From: Actinomadura xylanilytica
GTDB lineage: Bacteria > Actinomycetota > Actinomycetes > Streptosporangiales > Streptosporangiaceae
Direction of reading: 5' to 3'
NCBI RefSeq assembly: GCF_030283145.1
Contig: NZ_JASNWE010000001.1
Coordinates: 496,001 to 560,000 of the forward strand
DNA length: 64,000 nucleotides
Below the pieces are notes generated by a model, which did not search any database, was not told the DNA's origin, and saw only the letters and a list, made by a program, of their open reading frames with translations. The position numbers and the translations under genes are program-made. Shown here one piece after another: positions 20,446 to 29,895 of the stretch. Positions within the stretch are counted from its first letter, which is position 1. The number at the start of each line of letters is the position of its first letter.

Positions 20446-21983
20446 GCCTGCGTCCCGTCCCCTCTCACGTTCCGCCCGGTCAGCGCCTCGCGCACGACCT
20501 CGCGGTCATCGAACCAGAACACCTCGCCGGCCACGTACTGCCCCTGCTCGTGGCCCTTGCCCGCGACCAGGACGACATCGCCGCGGCGGGCCCGGCCGAT
20601 CGCCAGCCCGATCGCGGCGGCGCGGTCGGGTTCGACCACGATGTGCGCGCGCTGCGGCTGCGGCACCTTGAGCCCGCCCTCGACCATAGCGGCGAGGATG
20701 CACAGGGGGTCCTCGGACCGCGGGTTGTCGTCGGTGAAATACGCCATGTCGGCCAGCCGCGCGGCGGCCTCGCCCATCAGCGGGCGCTTGCCGCGGTCGC
20801 GGTCGCCGCCGCAGCCGAGCACCACCGCCAGCCGGCCCTCGGTGACCGGGCGCAGCGCGGTGAGCACCGCCTCCAGCGCGCCGGGCTTGTGCGAGTAGTC
20901 GACCAGGGTGACGAACTCCTGGCCCTCGTCCACCCGCTCCAGCCGCCCGGGCACGCCCGGCAGCGCGGCGACGCCGTGCACCGCGGTGGGCAGCCCGATG
21001 CCCGCCTCGACCAGCGCCACGATCGCCGAGAGCGCGTTGGCCACGTTGAACGGCCCGGTGAGCTGCACCGCCCCGTCGGCCTCGATGCCGCCGGGGCCGA
21101 CGACGCGGAAGACGCTGCCGTCGGCGCCCACCCGGACGTCCTCGGCCCGCCAGTCGGCGGCCGGGTCGCCGGTGGCCGAGAACGTCGTGGTCGGCACCGT
21201 GGCGATCTCCAGGAGCTCCCGGCCGTAGTGGTCGTCCAGGTTGATCACGCCGACCCGGCTGTACTCCGGCGTGAACAGCCGGGCCTTGGCCAGGAAGTAG
21301 TCCCGCATCGTCGGGTGGTAGTCCAGGTGGTCCTGGGACAGATTGGTGAAGATCGCCACGTCGTAGTGCGCGCCGCCGACCCGGCCCTGGGCCAGCGCGT
21401 GGCTGGAGACCTCCATCGCGCCGGCTCCGATGCCGCGCTCCCGCATCATCGCGAAGATCGCGTGCAGGTCGGTGGCCTCGGGCGTGGTCAGCGCGCTCGG
21501 CAGCCGGGTGTCGCCGATGCGCATCTCCACCGTGCCGACCACGCCGGTGTCGATCCCGGCGGCGCGGAGCCCGGCCTCCAGCAGGTACACGGTGGTGGTC
21601 TTGCCGCTGGTGCCGGTGACCCCGATGAGGGTCAGGTCGCGGGCGGGCTCCCCGTACACCCAGGCGGCGGCGTCGCCGAGGCTCGCCCGCGCGTCCTGCA
21701 CGACCAGGACGGGCAGGCCGGTGGCCGAGGCGTCCTCGTACCCCGCGACGTCGGTCAGGATCGCCGCCGCGCCCGCCTCGGCGGCCTGCGCGGCGAACCG
21801 CGCGCCGTGCACGCGGGTGCCGGGCAGCGCGGCGTACAGGTCGCCGGGCCGCACCGCGCGCGAGTCGTGGGTGATCCCCGAGACCGCCGCCTCCTCGCCC
21901 GGCGCGGCGTGCTCGCTCCACTCGATGCCGAGGAGCGCCGCGAGCCCGTTCAGCGGACGGGCCTGGTTCGTCGTCGGGCGCAT
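20442..21983 (-). CDS. murE: MurE, third-residue Mur ligase
   Basis: 513 aa. Adds the diamino acid to UDP-MurNAc-L-Ala-D-Glu. Motifs: THDSRAVRPGDLYAALPG near 40, P-loop GVTGTSGKTTTVYLLE near 120, FTNLSQDHLDYH, and C-terminal DDNPRSEDP near 415. The DNPR motif is the one that reads meso-diaminopimelate, so a DAP-type wall is likely. I chose ATG 21983 because the frame upstream to 22040 has no recognisable conserved residues. Confidence 0.97.
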   Translation of the reverse strand: MRPTTNQARPLNGLAALLGIEWSEHAAPGEEAAVSGITHDSRAVRPGDLYAALPGTRVHGARFAAQAAEAGAAAILTDVAGYEDASATGLPVLVVQDARASLGDAAAWVYGEPARDLTLIGVTGTSGKTTTVYLLEAGLRAAGIDTGVVGTVEMRIGDTRLPSALTTPEATDLHAIFAMMRERGIGAGAMEVSSHALAQGRVGGAHYDVAIFTNLSQDHLDYHPTMRDYFLAKARLFTPEYSRVGVINLDDHYGRELLEIATVPTTTFSATGDPAADWRAEDVRVGADGSVFRVVGPGGIEADGAVQLTGPFNVANALSAIVALVEAGIGLPTAVHGVAALPGVPGRLERVDEGQEFVTLVDYSHKPGALEAVLTALRPVTEGRLAVVLGCGGDRDRGKRPLMGEAAARLADMAYFTDDNPRSEDPLCILAAMVEGGLKVPQPQRAHIVVEPDRAAAIGLAIGRARRGDVVLVAGKGHEQGQYVAGEVFWFDDREVVREALTGRNVRGDGTQA

Positions 21984-22064
21984 GGCGTTTCTTTCGGTGC
22001 GGGTGGAACGGGATTGGTGGTGCACGGAAGCTGGACTCACGGCGAGTGAGGGTACTCGCTGCGG

Positions 22065-24380
22065 TCAGTCCCGGGCGTGGATCTTGACGATCGGCGATTT
22101 GCTCCCCGTCGGCGGGATCTTGCGGGTCTGCAACGCGAAGCTCATCACGTCCCGGAAGACCGGGGCCGCCGCCTCGCCACCATAGTGGCTGCCCCGCTTG
22201 GGATCCTGCAGGACGACCTGGACGACGAGCCGCGGATTGTCGGCCGGCGCGAACCCGGCGAACGAGGCGGTGAAGCCGCCGCCCTTGTAGCAGCCGCAGC
22301 GCGGGTTCAGGTTCTCGGCGGTTCCGGTCTTGCCGGCCACCCGGTAGCCGGGGATCTGCGCCAGCGGCGCGGTCCCCTCGTTGGTGGTGACGCCCTCCAG
22401 CATGTCGCTGATCTGCCGGGCCGTCCCGGCGCTGATCACCTGCTTGGTGGCCGGCGCGGCGGCCGGGGTGAACGAGCCGTCGCCGGCGGTCGTGCCGGCG
22501 ATGAGGTTCGGCATGACGCGCACGCCGCCGTTGGCGATCGTGGCGTACACGCTGGCCATCTGGAGCGCGTTCACCGAGACCGACTGCCCGAACGCGATCG
22601 CGTAGCGGTCGGTGCCCGACCACTTGTCGGGCGGTTGGAGCTGCCCGGCCGTCTCGGCGGGCAGGCCGACGCCGGTCGGCTGCCCGAACCCGAAGTCGCG
22701 CAGGAACTGGTAGAGCGTCTCCTTGCTGATGCTGTCGCTGGCCTTGATGGTGCCGACGTTGCTGGAGGTGGCCAGCACCCCCGCGAACGTCAGGTGCTGC
22801 ACCTCGTGCGGGTGCGAATCGTTGAAGACCCGGTCGGCCTTCCCGATCCGGTCGGGGACGGTGAAGGGCGTGTCGGGGCGCACCCCGCCCTTCTCCATCA
22901 CCGCGGCGGCTGTGACGACCTTGCCGGTGCTGCCCGGCTCGTACGCCTCCTGCACCAGCGGGCTGCCCCACCGCTCGGGCGGCGATTTGCCGAACTGGTT
23001 CGGGTCGTAGCCCGGGGCCGAGGCCATCGCGAGGAGCTGGCCGCTGCGCGGGTCCATCACCACCACGCTGCCGCCGCGCGCGCCGCGCTTCTTGACCTGC
23101 TGCTCGATCGCCTGCTGCGCCTTGAACTGGATGTCGCGCATCAGGGTGAGCCGCAGCCCGCGGCCGGGCACCGGGGGCCGCTTCTGGTCCTCGCCGAGCG
23201 GGATGTGCTGCCCCTCGGGGCTGATCTCGACGCGCTGCTTGCCGTCCCGGCCGGCGAGCTGGTCGTTCAGCGCCGACTCCAGCCCGGCGCCGCCCTCGCC
23301 CTGCTTGTTGACGAACCCGACGACGCCCGCGGCGAGCGAGTCGTTGGGGTACTGCCGGCGGTACTCGGGCTCGGTGCCGATGCCGAGGAACTTCCACGCG
23401 GTGACCAGCCGGGCCTGCGCCGGGCTGATGCCGTGCGCGAGGTAGACGAACTGCGTGCCGGGGGTGCTGATCACCTTCATCACGTAGGCCGGGTCCAGGC
23501 CGAGGGTCGGCGCCAGCGCGTTGACGATCGCCTGCCGCTTGTCCGCCTTGATCACGTGCGGGTCGGCGAAGACCGACCGCGCCTCCACCGTCATCGCGAG
23601 GGGGTTGCCCTGCGCGTCGGTGATGTCGCCGCGGACCGCGGGCAGGGTGATGTCCTTGAGCCGCTGTTCCATCGCCTTCGCGCTGTACTTGTCGGACTCG
23701 ATCGTCTGGAGCTGGACGAGCCGTCCGGCGAACAGCGACAGCACGAACGCGACGACCAACAGTGTGACATTGAGCCGCTTGAGCGGGTCGCGGCGGTGGA
23801 ACGGGACGCGGGGACGCGGAGGGCGCGGCTTGCGCGGCGGGGGCCGCCGGGACGGCCCCGAGCCGGTGCCGGGCCCGCGCGGGCCGCCGGGACGGGCCGC
23901 GGCGGCGTCGCCGCGGCGGGTCTTCGGCGGCGCGGTCATGCCCGACGCCGCCCGGCGGGAGCGCTCGCCGCCCTTGGCCTTGGCGTCCTTCTTCCCGGAC
24001 TCCTTCGCCTTGGCCGCGGGCTTCGCGGCCTTCACAGGCTTCGCGGCCTTCACAGGCTTCGCGGACTTCGCGGGCTTCGGGGCGGCCGGTTTCCCGGCGG
24101 TGGTCTCCTTGGTGTCCTTGCCCTTGGCCGGCTTGCCGGTCGCGCCCCCCTTGGCGCCCTTCCCCCGCTGCGGGGGGACGGCGCCACCACGGGCCGGTCG
24201 CCGGGCGGTGCTGCCGCCCGGCGACCGTGGAGGGTTGCCCGTTTTACGCCCGGACGCGCGCGCCGCGCCCGGGCCGCTCTTCTCTTCCGGCCCCGCCGTC
24301 CCGCGGGGACCGCGTCCCTGGCCGCCGCGCTTCGGGCCCGTGGGCGGCCCGCCGGGCCCGCGTCCAGGACGCTTGGTCAC
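22065..24380 (-). CDS. ftsI: FtsI (PBP3), septal transpeptidase with a long basic tail
   Basis: 771 aa class B penicillin-binding protein that cross-links septal peptidoglycan with FtsW. The cytoplasmic N-terminus of about 200 residues is very rich in Lys, Pro, Ala and Gly, with KPVKAAKPVKAAKP-type repeats. The transmembrane helix is LNVTLLVVAFVLSLFAG near 206-222. The dimerisation domain comes next, then the transpeptidase domain: SxxK as STGK near 500, SxN as SSNVG near 550, KTG as KTGTAE near 705. Typical FtsI is roughly 580-650 aa; the extra length is the basic tail. ftsL ends 22 bp upstream. Confidence 0.96.
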   Translation of the reverse strand: MTKRPGRGPGGPPTGPKRGGQGRGPRGTAGPEEKSGPGAARASGRKTGNPPRSPGGSTARRPARGGAVPPQRGKGAKGGATGKPAKGKDTKETTAGKPAAPKPAKSAKPVKAAKPVKAAKPAAKAKESGKKDAKAKGGERSRRAASGMTAPPKTRRGDAAAARPGGPRGPGTGSGPSRRPPPRKPRPPRPRVPFHRRDPLKRLNVTLLVVAFVLSLFAGRLVQLQTIESDKYSAKAMEQRLKDITLPAVRGDITDAQGNPLAMTVEARSVFADPHVIKADKRQAIVNALAPTLGLDPAYVMKVISTPGTQFVYLAHGISPAQARLVTAWKFLGIGTEPEYRRQYPNDSLAAGVVGFVNKQGEGGAGLESALNDQLAGRDGKQRVEISPEGQHIPLGEDQKRPPVPGRGLRLTLMRDIQFKAQQAIEQQVKKRGARGGSVVVMDPRSGQLLAMASAPGYDPNQFGKSPPERWGSPLVQEAYEPGSTGKVVTAAAVMEKGGVRPDTPFTVPDRIGKADRVFNDSHPHEVQHLTFAGVLATSSNVGTIKASDSISKETLYQFLRDFGFGQPTGVGLPAETAGQLQPPDKWSGTDRYAIAFGQSVSVNALQMASVYATIANGGVRVMPNLIAGTTAGDGSFTPAAAPATKQVISAGTARQISDMLEGVTTNEGTAPLAQIPGYRVAGKTGTAENLNPRCGCYKGGGFTASFAGFAPADNPRLVVQVVLQDPKRGSHYGGEAAAPVFRDVMSFALQTRKIPPTGSKSPIVKIHARD

Positions 24381-24402
24381 GATGCACCCCGCTCCGCCCC
24401 GT

Positions 24403-25266
24403 TCACGGCGAACCGCCGCCCGGCCGCGCGGTGGCGCCGCCGGGGGCGCCGGGCGTGGCCGGGGCGGGCGAGGCGGGAGACGCGACGCCGTCGCCGGACA
24501 CGACCGCGCCCGGGACGCCGACGACGCCGGCCGCGCCCGCCGCGGCGGCGGCCCCGTTCGGCGCCTGCGCGCCCGGGTCGCCGATGGTCTTGCCGGTGCG
24601 GCCGTCGATGAACGCCGGCGCCTCGGCCTGGTGCCAGTTCTGCCCCCTGGCCTTGGTGTCGAGCCCTGCGGGCGACTCCTCCCGCGCGATGTCGCTCTGG
24701 AGCGCCTGGCGCTGCTGCTCGAGGAGCTTGTTGCTCCGCTGGAGCCGGGTGAAGGTGAAGGCGTCCTCGGCGAGGACGGTGTTGAGCAGCAGCAGGCTGA
24801 CCAGCGCGCCGCCGAGCAGCCCCACGATGAGCAGCACGAACGGAGTGCGCGGCGGCGTCGTCTGGCGGACCGTCGGCCGCGCCGGGCGCGCCCCGGCCCG
24901 CGACCGCGCCCCGGCCGCCTTGCCCGCCTTCGCGGGCTTGGGGGCCTTCGCGGGCTCGGCGGGCCTCGGCGGCGCCGTCGTCTTCGTGGCGGTCTTCGTG
25001 GCGGTCTTCGTGGCGGTCTTCGCCGTGGTCTTGGCGGTCGCCGGGGCCTTGGCGGGCTTCTCCGGCGTCCTCTTCTTCTTTGCGGGCTTGGCGGGCTTGA
25101 CCGGCTTGGCGGCCTTGCCGGCGGCGCGCTCGGGCGGCCGGCGGTCCGCGGGCTTGCGGTCCGCAGGCTTGCGGTCCGCTGCCGGGCGCTCGGCGGGCCT
25201 GCGCTCGGGGCGGGCCTTCGGCGTGGACGGCGCGGTTCCCGGCGGGCGTCTGGTCGTCGTGGTCAT
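24403..25266 (-). CDS. ftsL: FtsL-like septum formation protein
   Basis: 287 aa bitopic membrane protein in the ftsL position between rsmH and ftsI. A Lys/Ala/Pro/Thr-rich cytoplasmic tail (1-135) includes [11 protein letters not shown] repeats coded by an 18-bp repeat near 24985-25035. A single helix lies at about 146-166 ([20 protein letters not shown]). A short coiled coil follows, [20 protein letters not shown], and a Gly/Ala/Pro-rich tail. Sequence identity in FtsL is low, so the call rests on topology and position. ATG overlaps the rsmH stop (ATGA). Confidence 0.85.
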   Translation of the reverse strand: MTTTTRRPPGTAPSTPKARPERRPAERPAADRKPADRKPADRRPPERAAGKAAKPVKPAKPAKKKRTPEKPAKAPATAKTTAKTATKTATKTATKTTAPPRPAEPAKAPKPAKAGKAAGARSRAGARPARPTVRQTTPPRTPFVLLIVGLLGGALVSLLLLNTVLAEDAFTFTRLQRSNKLLEQQRQALQSDIAREESPAGLDTKARGQNWHQAEAPAFIDGRTGKTIGDPGAQAPNGAAAAAGAAGVVGVPGAVVSGDGVASPASPAPATPGAPGGATARPGGGSP

Positions 25267-26240
25267 GTCGCCTCCCGGACCCGCTCGGCGGCGCGCAATC
25301 GCACCGACCCGGCCCGTGGGTTGGTCGCGGTCTCCCCGTCCGTCGGCAGCTCGGCCCCGCGCGTCAGCAGCCGGAACCTCGGCTGGTGTCCGGGCAAGGG
25401 GACGGGCAGGTCGGGCGGGGTGGTGTCGGCCACTTGGGCCGCGAGGACCTGCTTGGTGATGCGGTCCTCGAGCGAGTGATAGCTGAGCACGACGATCCGG
25501 CCGCCGACCGGGAGGGCGGCCAGCGCCGCGGGCAGCGCCCGGCGCCAGGTGTCGAGCTCGCCGTTCACCTCGATGCGCAGCGCCTGGAAGGTGCGCTTGG
25601 CCGGATTGCCGCCGGTGCGGCGGGTCGCGGCGGGAATCGAGGTGCGCACCAGGTCGGCCAGCCGCCTGGTGGAGTCGAGCGGGGTGTGCTCGCGCTCGCG
25701 CGCGATCGCGGAGGCGATCCGCTGGGCGAACCGCTCCTCGCCGTACTCGCGCAGGATGCGGGCGAGCTCGGCGGGCGGGTAGCCGTTGACGACCTCGGCC
25801 GCGGTGAGGCTCTGGGTGCGGTCCATCCGCATGTCGAGGGGGGCGTCATAGGAATAGGCGAAGCCGCGGCCGGCCTCGTCGAGCTGGGGGGACGAGACGC
25901 CGAGGTCGAACAGCGCGGCGTCGACCGCCGGCACGCCGAGCCGGTCGAGCACCGACGGCAGCTCGTCGTAGACGGCGTGCACGAGCGTCACCCGGTCGCC
26001 GAACGGGGCGAGCCTGCGGGCGGAGCGCTCCAGCGCGGTGGTGTCGCGGTCGAGGCCGATCAGCCTGAGTCCGGGGTGGGCCCGCAGCATGGCCTCGGCG
26101 TGGCCGCCCATGCCGAGGGTGCCGTCGAGGTAGACCGGGGCGCGGCCGGTGATCTGCACGGCGGGCGCCAGCAGTGTCAGGACGCGGTCGAGCATGACCG
26201 GTACGTGACCGGATTCGGCCGCGTGGTCACCCACGTCCAT
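25263..26240 (-). CDS. rsmH: RsmH, 16S rRNA C1402 N4-methyltransferase
   Basis: 325 aa SAM-dependent methyltransferase (MraW) modifying the ribosomal P site. Opening motif [18 protein letters not shown] loop [14 protein letters not shown], then [19 protein letters not shown]-like ([14 protein letters not shown]), [13 protein letters not shown] and [17 protein letters not shown] 26240 has GAGGGGG a few bases upstream. The frame is open to 26396, but that extra stretch lacks family similarity. A 245-bp gap separates it from mraZ and shows no gene. Confidence 0.97.
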   Translation of the reverse strand: MDVGDHAAESGHVPVMLDRVLTLLAPAVQITGRAPVYLDGTLGMGGHAEAMLRAHPGLRLIGLDRDTTALERSARRLAPFGDRVTLVHAVYDELPSVLDRLGVPAVDAALFDLGVSSPQLDEAGRGFAYSYDAPLDMRMDRTQSLTAAEVVNGYPPAELARILREYGEERFAQRIASAIAREREHTPLDSTRRLADLVRTSIPAATRRTGGNPAKRTFQALRIEVNGELDTWRRALPAALAALPVGGRIVVLSYHSLEDRITKQVLAAQVADTTPPDLPVPLPGHQPRFRLLTRGAELPTDGETATNPRAGSVRLRAAERVREAT

Positions 26241-26485
26241 GGTCCACCCCCTCGTACTGCCACCTCGCTCGCGGACTTGTGGCATCGCCGTCCGGACCGT
26301 TTCCGCACCCCCGGCGGCGGCCTCGCCCGGCCAGGTCCCCATCCGCTGCCCTGAGGAAGTCACCGCGTAAACCCGCGGGGGGTCGCCGTCTGGCACCGGG
26401 GAAGCTGCGCCAGCTGGCTCGGAGAGCGGCTGGAGACCTGGCCGAACGTGGGCCAGAGCCGGTCATCGGACCGACGAGTCGTTTC

Positions 26486-26917
26486 TCAGAGGATCCCTGG
26501 CAACACCTCCTCCGAGACGTCGGAGAACGCCTGCTCCTCTTCCTCGAGGTAGGTCTCCCACGCCTTCGTGTCCCAGATTTCCAAGCGTGTGTTGGCTCCG
26601 ATGACCGTGCAGTCGCGCACCAGTCCCGCGTACGCGCGCAGCGGCGCTGGGATGGTGACGCGTCCCTGCTTGTCGGGAACCTCGTCGGACGCGCTGGCGA
26701 AGAAGACCCGGCTGTAGGCGCGCACCGCCTTCTCGGTGACCGGCGCGCTGCGCAGAGCCTCGGTGATGCGCTGGAACTCTGCCATGGGGAAGACGTACAG
26801 GCAGCGCTCCTGGCCCTTCGTGATCACCAATCCCCCCGACAGCTCCTCGCGGTACTTCGCCGGCAGGAACAGTCGTCCCTTGTCGTCGAGACGCGGTGAA
26901 TGGGTGCCGAGGAACAC
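26486..26917 (-). CDS. mraZ: MraZ, transcriptional regulator of the dcw cluster
   Basis: 143 aa, two AbrB-like halves. The first is [21 protein letters not shown] and the second [21 protein letters not shown], each with the DxxGR turn that contacts DNA in the ring-shaped oligomer. GTG 26917 has GGAGG 8 bp upstream and restores the family N-terminus (V/M-FLGTH). Four GTGGNG boxes spaced 10 bp lie 38-73 bp upstream, so autoregulation is likely. MraZ is known to bind such direct repeats ahead of its own operon. Confidence 0.97.
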   Translation of the reverse strand: MFLGTHSPRLDDKGRLFLPAKYREELSGGLVITKGQERCLYVFPMAEFQRITEALRSAPVTEKAVRAYSRVFFASASDEVPDKQGRVTIPAPLRAYAGLVRDCTVIGANTRLEIWDTKAWETYLEEEEQAFSDVSEEVLPGIL

Positions 26918-26954
26918 CGGCCCCACCTCCCGCGCCGCGGGGGGCGCTCCGGCT

Positions 26955-26996
26955 CCCCACGGCGCCCCACTCTACTCCACTCTTCCCCACCGTCAA
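26955..26996 (-). promoter_or_regulatory. dcw promoter overlapped by four MraZ boxes
   Basis: On the minus strand TTGACG (26996-26991) and TAGAGT (26974-26969) form a promoter with 16-bp spacing. GTGGGG, GTGGAG, GTGGGG and GTGGGG start at 26990, 26980, 26970 and 26960, exactly one helical turn (10 bp) apart. The first two lie inside the spacer and the third overlaps the -10 element, so MraZ binding should block RNA polymerase. Confidence 0.85.
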
Positions 26997-27052
26997 CAAG
27001 GAAAACACGCTGCGCCGGACGTGATCGTCAACAAAGCGCCAGGTCAGCAGGG

Positions 27053-27068
27053 GTGGGGCGGAGTGGGG
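27053..27068 (+). promoter_or_regulatory. Paired GTGGGG boxes facing moxR (copy 1)
   Basis: GTGGGG at 27053-27058 and again at 27063-27068 on the plus strand, with the same 10-bp period as the mraZ boxes but in the opposite orientation. Possible second MraZ site in the mraZ-moxR gap. Binding is inferred. Confidence 0.45.
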
Positions 27069-27166
27069 CGCGCGAGGGCGCCGCCGCGCGCCGCTCAGGC
27101 GGGACCGCCGGCGACGCCGCCGCAGTCCGCCGGGCGCGTCCCGTCCGCAGCGTTCCGGACGGGACG

Positions 27167-27182
27167 GTGGGGGAAGGTGGGG
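27167..27182 (+). promoter_or_regulatory. Paired GTGGGG boxes facing moxR (copy 2)
   Basis: GTGGGG at 27167-27172 and 27177-27182, again 10 bp apart on the plus strand. In this GC-rich DNA a single GTGGGG is common; the repeated 10-bp spacing is what makes it notable. No further gene is seen in the 473-bp gap 26918-27390. Confidence 0.42.
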
Positions 27183-27390
27183 CGGCCGGTCGGCCGTGGC
27201 GTCGATCTCGGTGCAGCACAATGGGCACCCGTTCCACTTCGACATCGCGGCGGCCGTCCCGACGACGTACTGTCGTTCGGGCGGGCACGGAAGCGCCGCG
27301 CCGGCTCGCGGGAGGGCCCCGTGGCGGGGCAGATCCTGGGGACGAGCCGGTCAGCACACCACGCGGCCGGAAGGCTGAGGAGGGTTGCCG

Positions 27391-28425
<1,035 letters not shown>

Positions 28426-28497
28426 TCACCCCGGGCGCGGTCCGCCACCGGACCGTTCCCGGGACCTGACCGCGACCGTCCCCCCAGGAAGTGACCG

Positions 28498-29895
28498 TTG
28501 AGAAGAGCGCTTGCCGGTCTGACCACCCGAGGGCGGTCGTTCGTGGCCGCCGGGGCGACCGCGATCGTGTGCGCCTTCGCCCTCGGTGAGCGCGACCTGC
28601 TGCGCGCCGGGGTCCTCGTCCTGGCGCTGCCGCTGCTGTGCACGCTGGCCGTCTCGCGGACCCGCTACCGGCTGGCGTGCGCGCGGCGGCTCACGCCGTC
28701 CCGGCTGCCGGTGGGCCACGAGGCGCAGGCGGACCTGCGGCTGGAGAACGTGTCGCGGCTGCCGAGCGGGCTGCTGATGGTCGAGGACCAGGTGCCGTAC
28801 ACGCTGGGCGGACGGGCCCGGTTCGTCCTCGACCGGATCGAGCCGCAGGGCTCGCGGCAGCTCAGCTACCGGATCCGGTCCGACGTGCGGGGCCGCTACC
28901 GGGTCGGGCCGCTGATCGTCCGGCTGGCCGACCCGTTCGGGATGGTGGAGCTGGTCCGGTCGTTCAGCCTGGCCGACACCCTGACGGTCACGCCCGCGAT
29001 CGTGCCGCTGCCCGCGGGGCGGCTGGCGGGCGCGTGGACCGGCGGCGGCGAGAGCCTGGCCCGGACGGTCGCCACCGCGGGCGAGGACGACGCGGCCCCG
29101 CGCGAGTACCGGCACGGCGACGACCTGCGGCGGGTGCACTGGCGCTCGACCGCCAGGTACGGCGAGCTCATGGTGCGGCGCGAGGAGCAGCACTGGCAGA
29201 GCAGCGGGACCCTGTTCCTCGACACCCGCCGCGCCGCGCACTGGGGCGAGGGGCCCGGCGGGTCGTTCGAGCAGGCGGTGTCGGTCACCGCGTCGGTCGG
29301 CGTGCACCTCGGCCGGGCCGGGATGGGCCTGCGGTACGTGACCGACGGCGGCGAGGCGCTGCCCTCGTCGGTGTCGTTCGAGAGCGCCTTCGAGGGGCTG
29401 CTCCTCGACGCGCTGGCGGTGGCGCAGGTGTCGGGCGCGCGCTCGCTCACGGCGGGGCTGGCCGCGCTGCGCGGCACGCTCGGCCAGGGGCGCGACGGCG
29501 ACGGGCTGGTGGTGGCCGTGTTCGGCGTGCTCAAGCCGGACGAGGCCCGCTCGATCGCGGCGGCCCGGCGTGGCACCGCCACCTGCGTCGCGATCCTCGT
29601 CGACCCGTCCGCCCCGGCCCGCCCCGGCCGGAGCGGCAAAGCGGGCGAGACAGGCGCCGCGAGCGAGACGGGCGCCGCGAGCGAGACGGGCGGGACGGGC
29701 ACGGCGGAGGGCGACGGCGCGGCGGCCTCCGGCAGCACGGAGGATCCGGCGGCGCCGGCCACGAGCGCCCGCACCGCGCGGCTGCTGCGCGCGGGCGGCT
29801 GGCGGGTCGCGGTCGTCCGCTCCGCCGCCGACCTCGCCGGCGCGTGGGCGCTGGCCGACCAGGCCACCGAGGACTTCGCCAGGGACGGTTCATGA
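28498..29895 (+). CDS. DUF58 domain protein
   Basis: 465 aa. Two N-terminal hydrophobic segments (about 15-50) anchor it in the membrane. The DUF58 signature REYRHGDDLRRVHWRSTARY near 203-222 is followed by a vWA-like region with VAVFGVL near 345. A low-complexity insert with ASETGAASETG repeats lies near 385-410. TTG start at 28498 with AGGA 8 bp upstream; no other start is in frame nearby. Its stop overlaps the next start as ATGA. Partner of MoxR; the molecular role of the family is not settled. Confidence 0.9.
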   Translation: MRRALAGLTTRGRSFVAAGATAIVCAFALGERDLLRAGVLVLALPLLCTLAVSRTRYRLACARRLTPSRLPVGHEAQADLRLENVSRLPSGLLMVEDQVPYTLGGRARFVLDRIEPQGSRQLSYRIRSDVRGRYRVGPLIVRLADPFGMVELVRSFSLADTLTVTPAIVPLPAGRLAGAWTGGGESLARTVATAGEDDAAPREYRHGDDLRRVHWRSTARYGELMVRREEQHWQSSGTLFLDTRRAAHWGEGPGGSFEQAVSVTASVGVHLGRAGMGLRYVTDGGEALPSSVSFESAFEGLLLDALAVAQVSGARSLTAGLAALRGTLGQGRDGDGLVVAVFGVLKPDEARSIAAARRGTATCVAILVDPSAPARPGRSGKAGETGAASETGAASETGGTGTAEGDGAAASGSTEDPAAPATSARTARLLRAGGWRVAVVRSAADLAGAWALADQATEDFARDGS

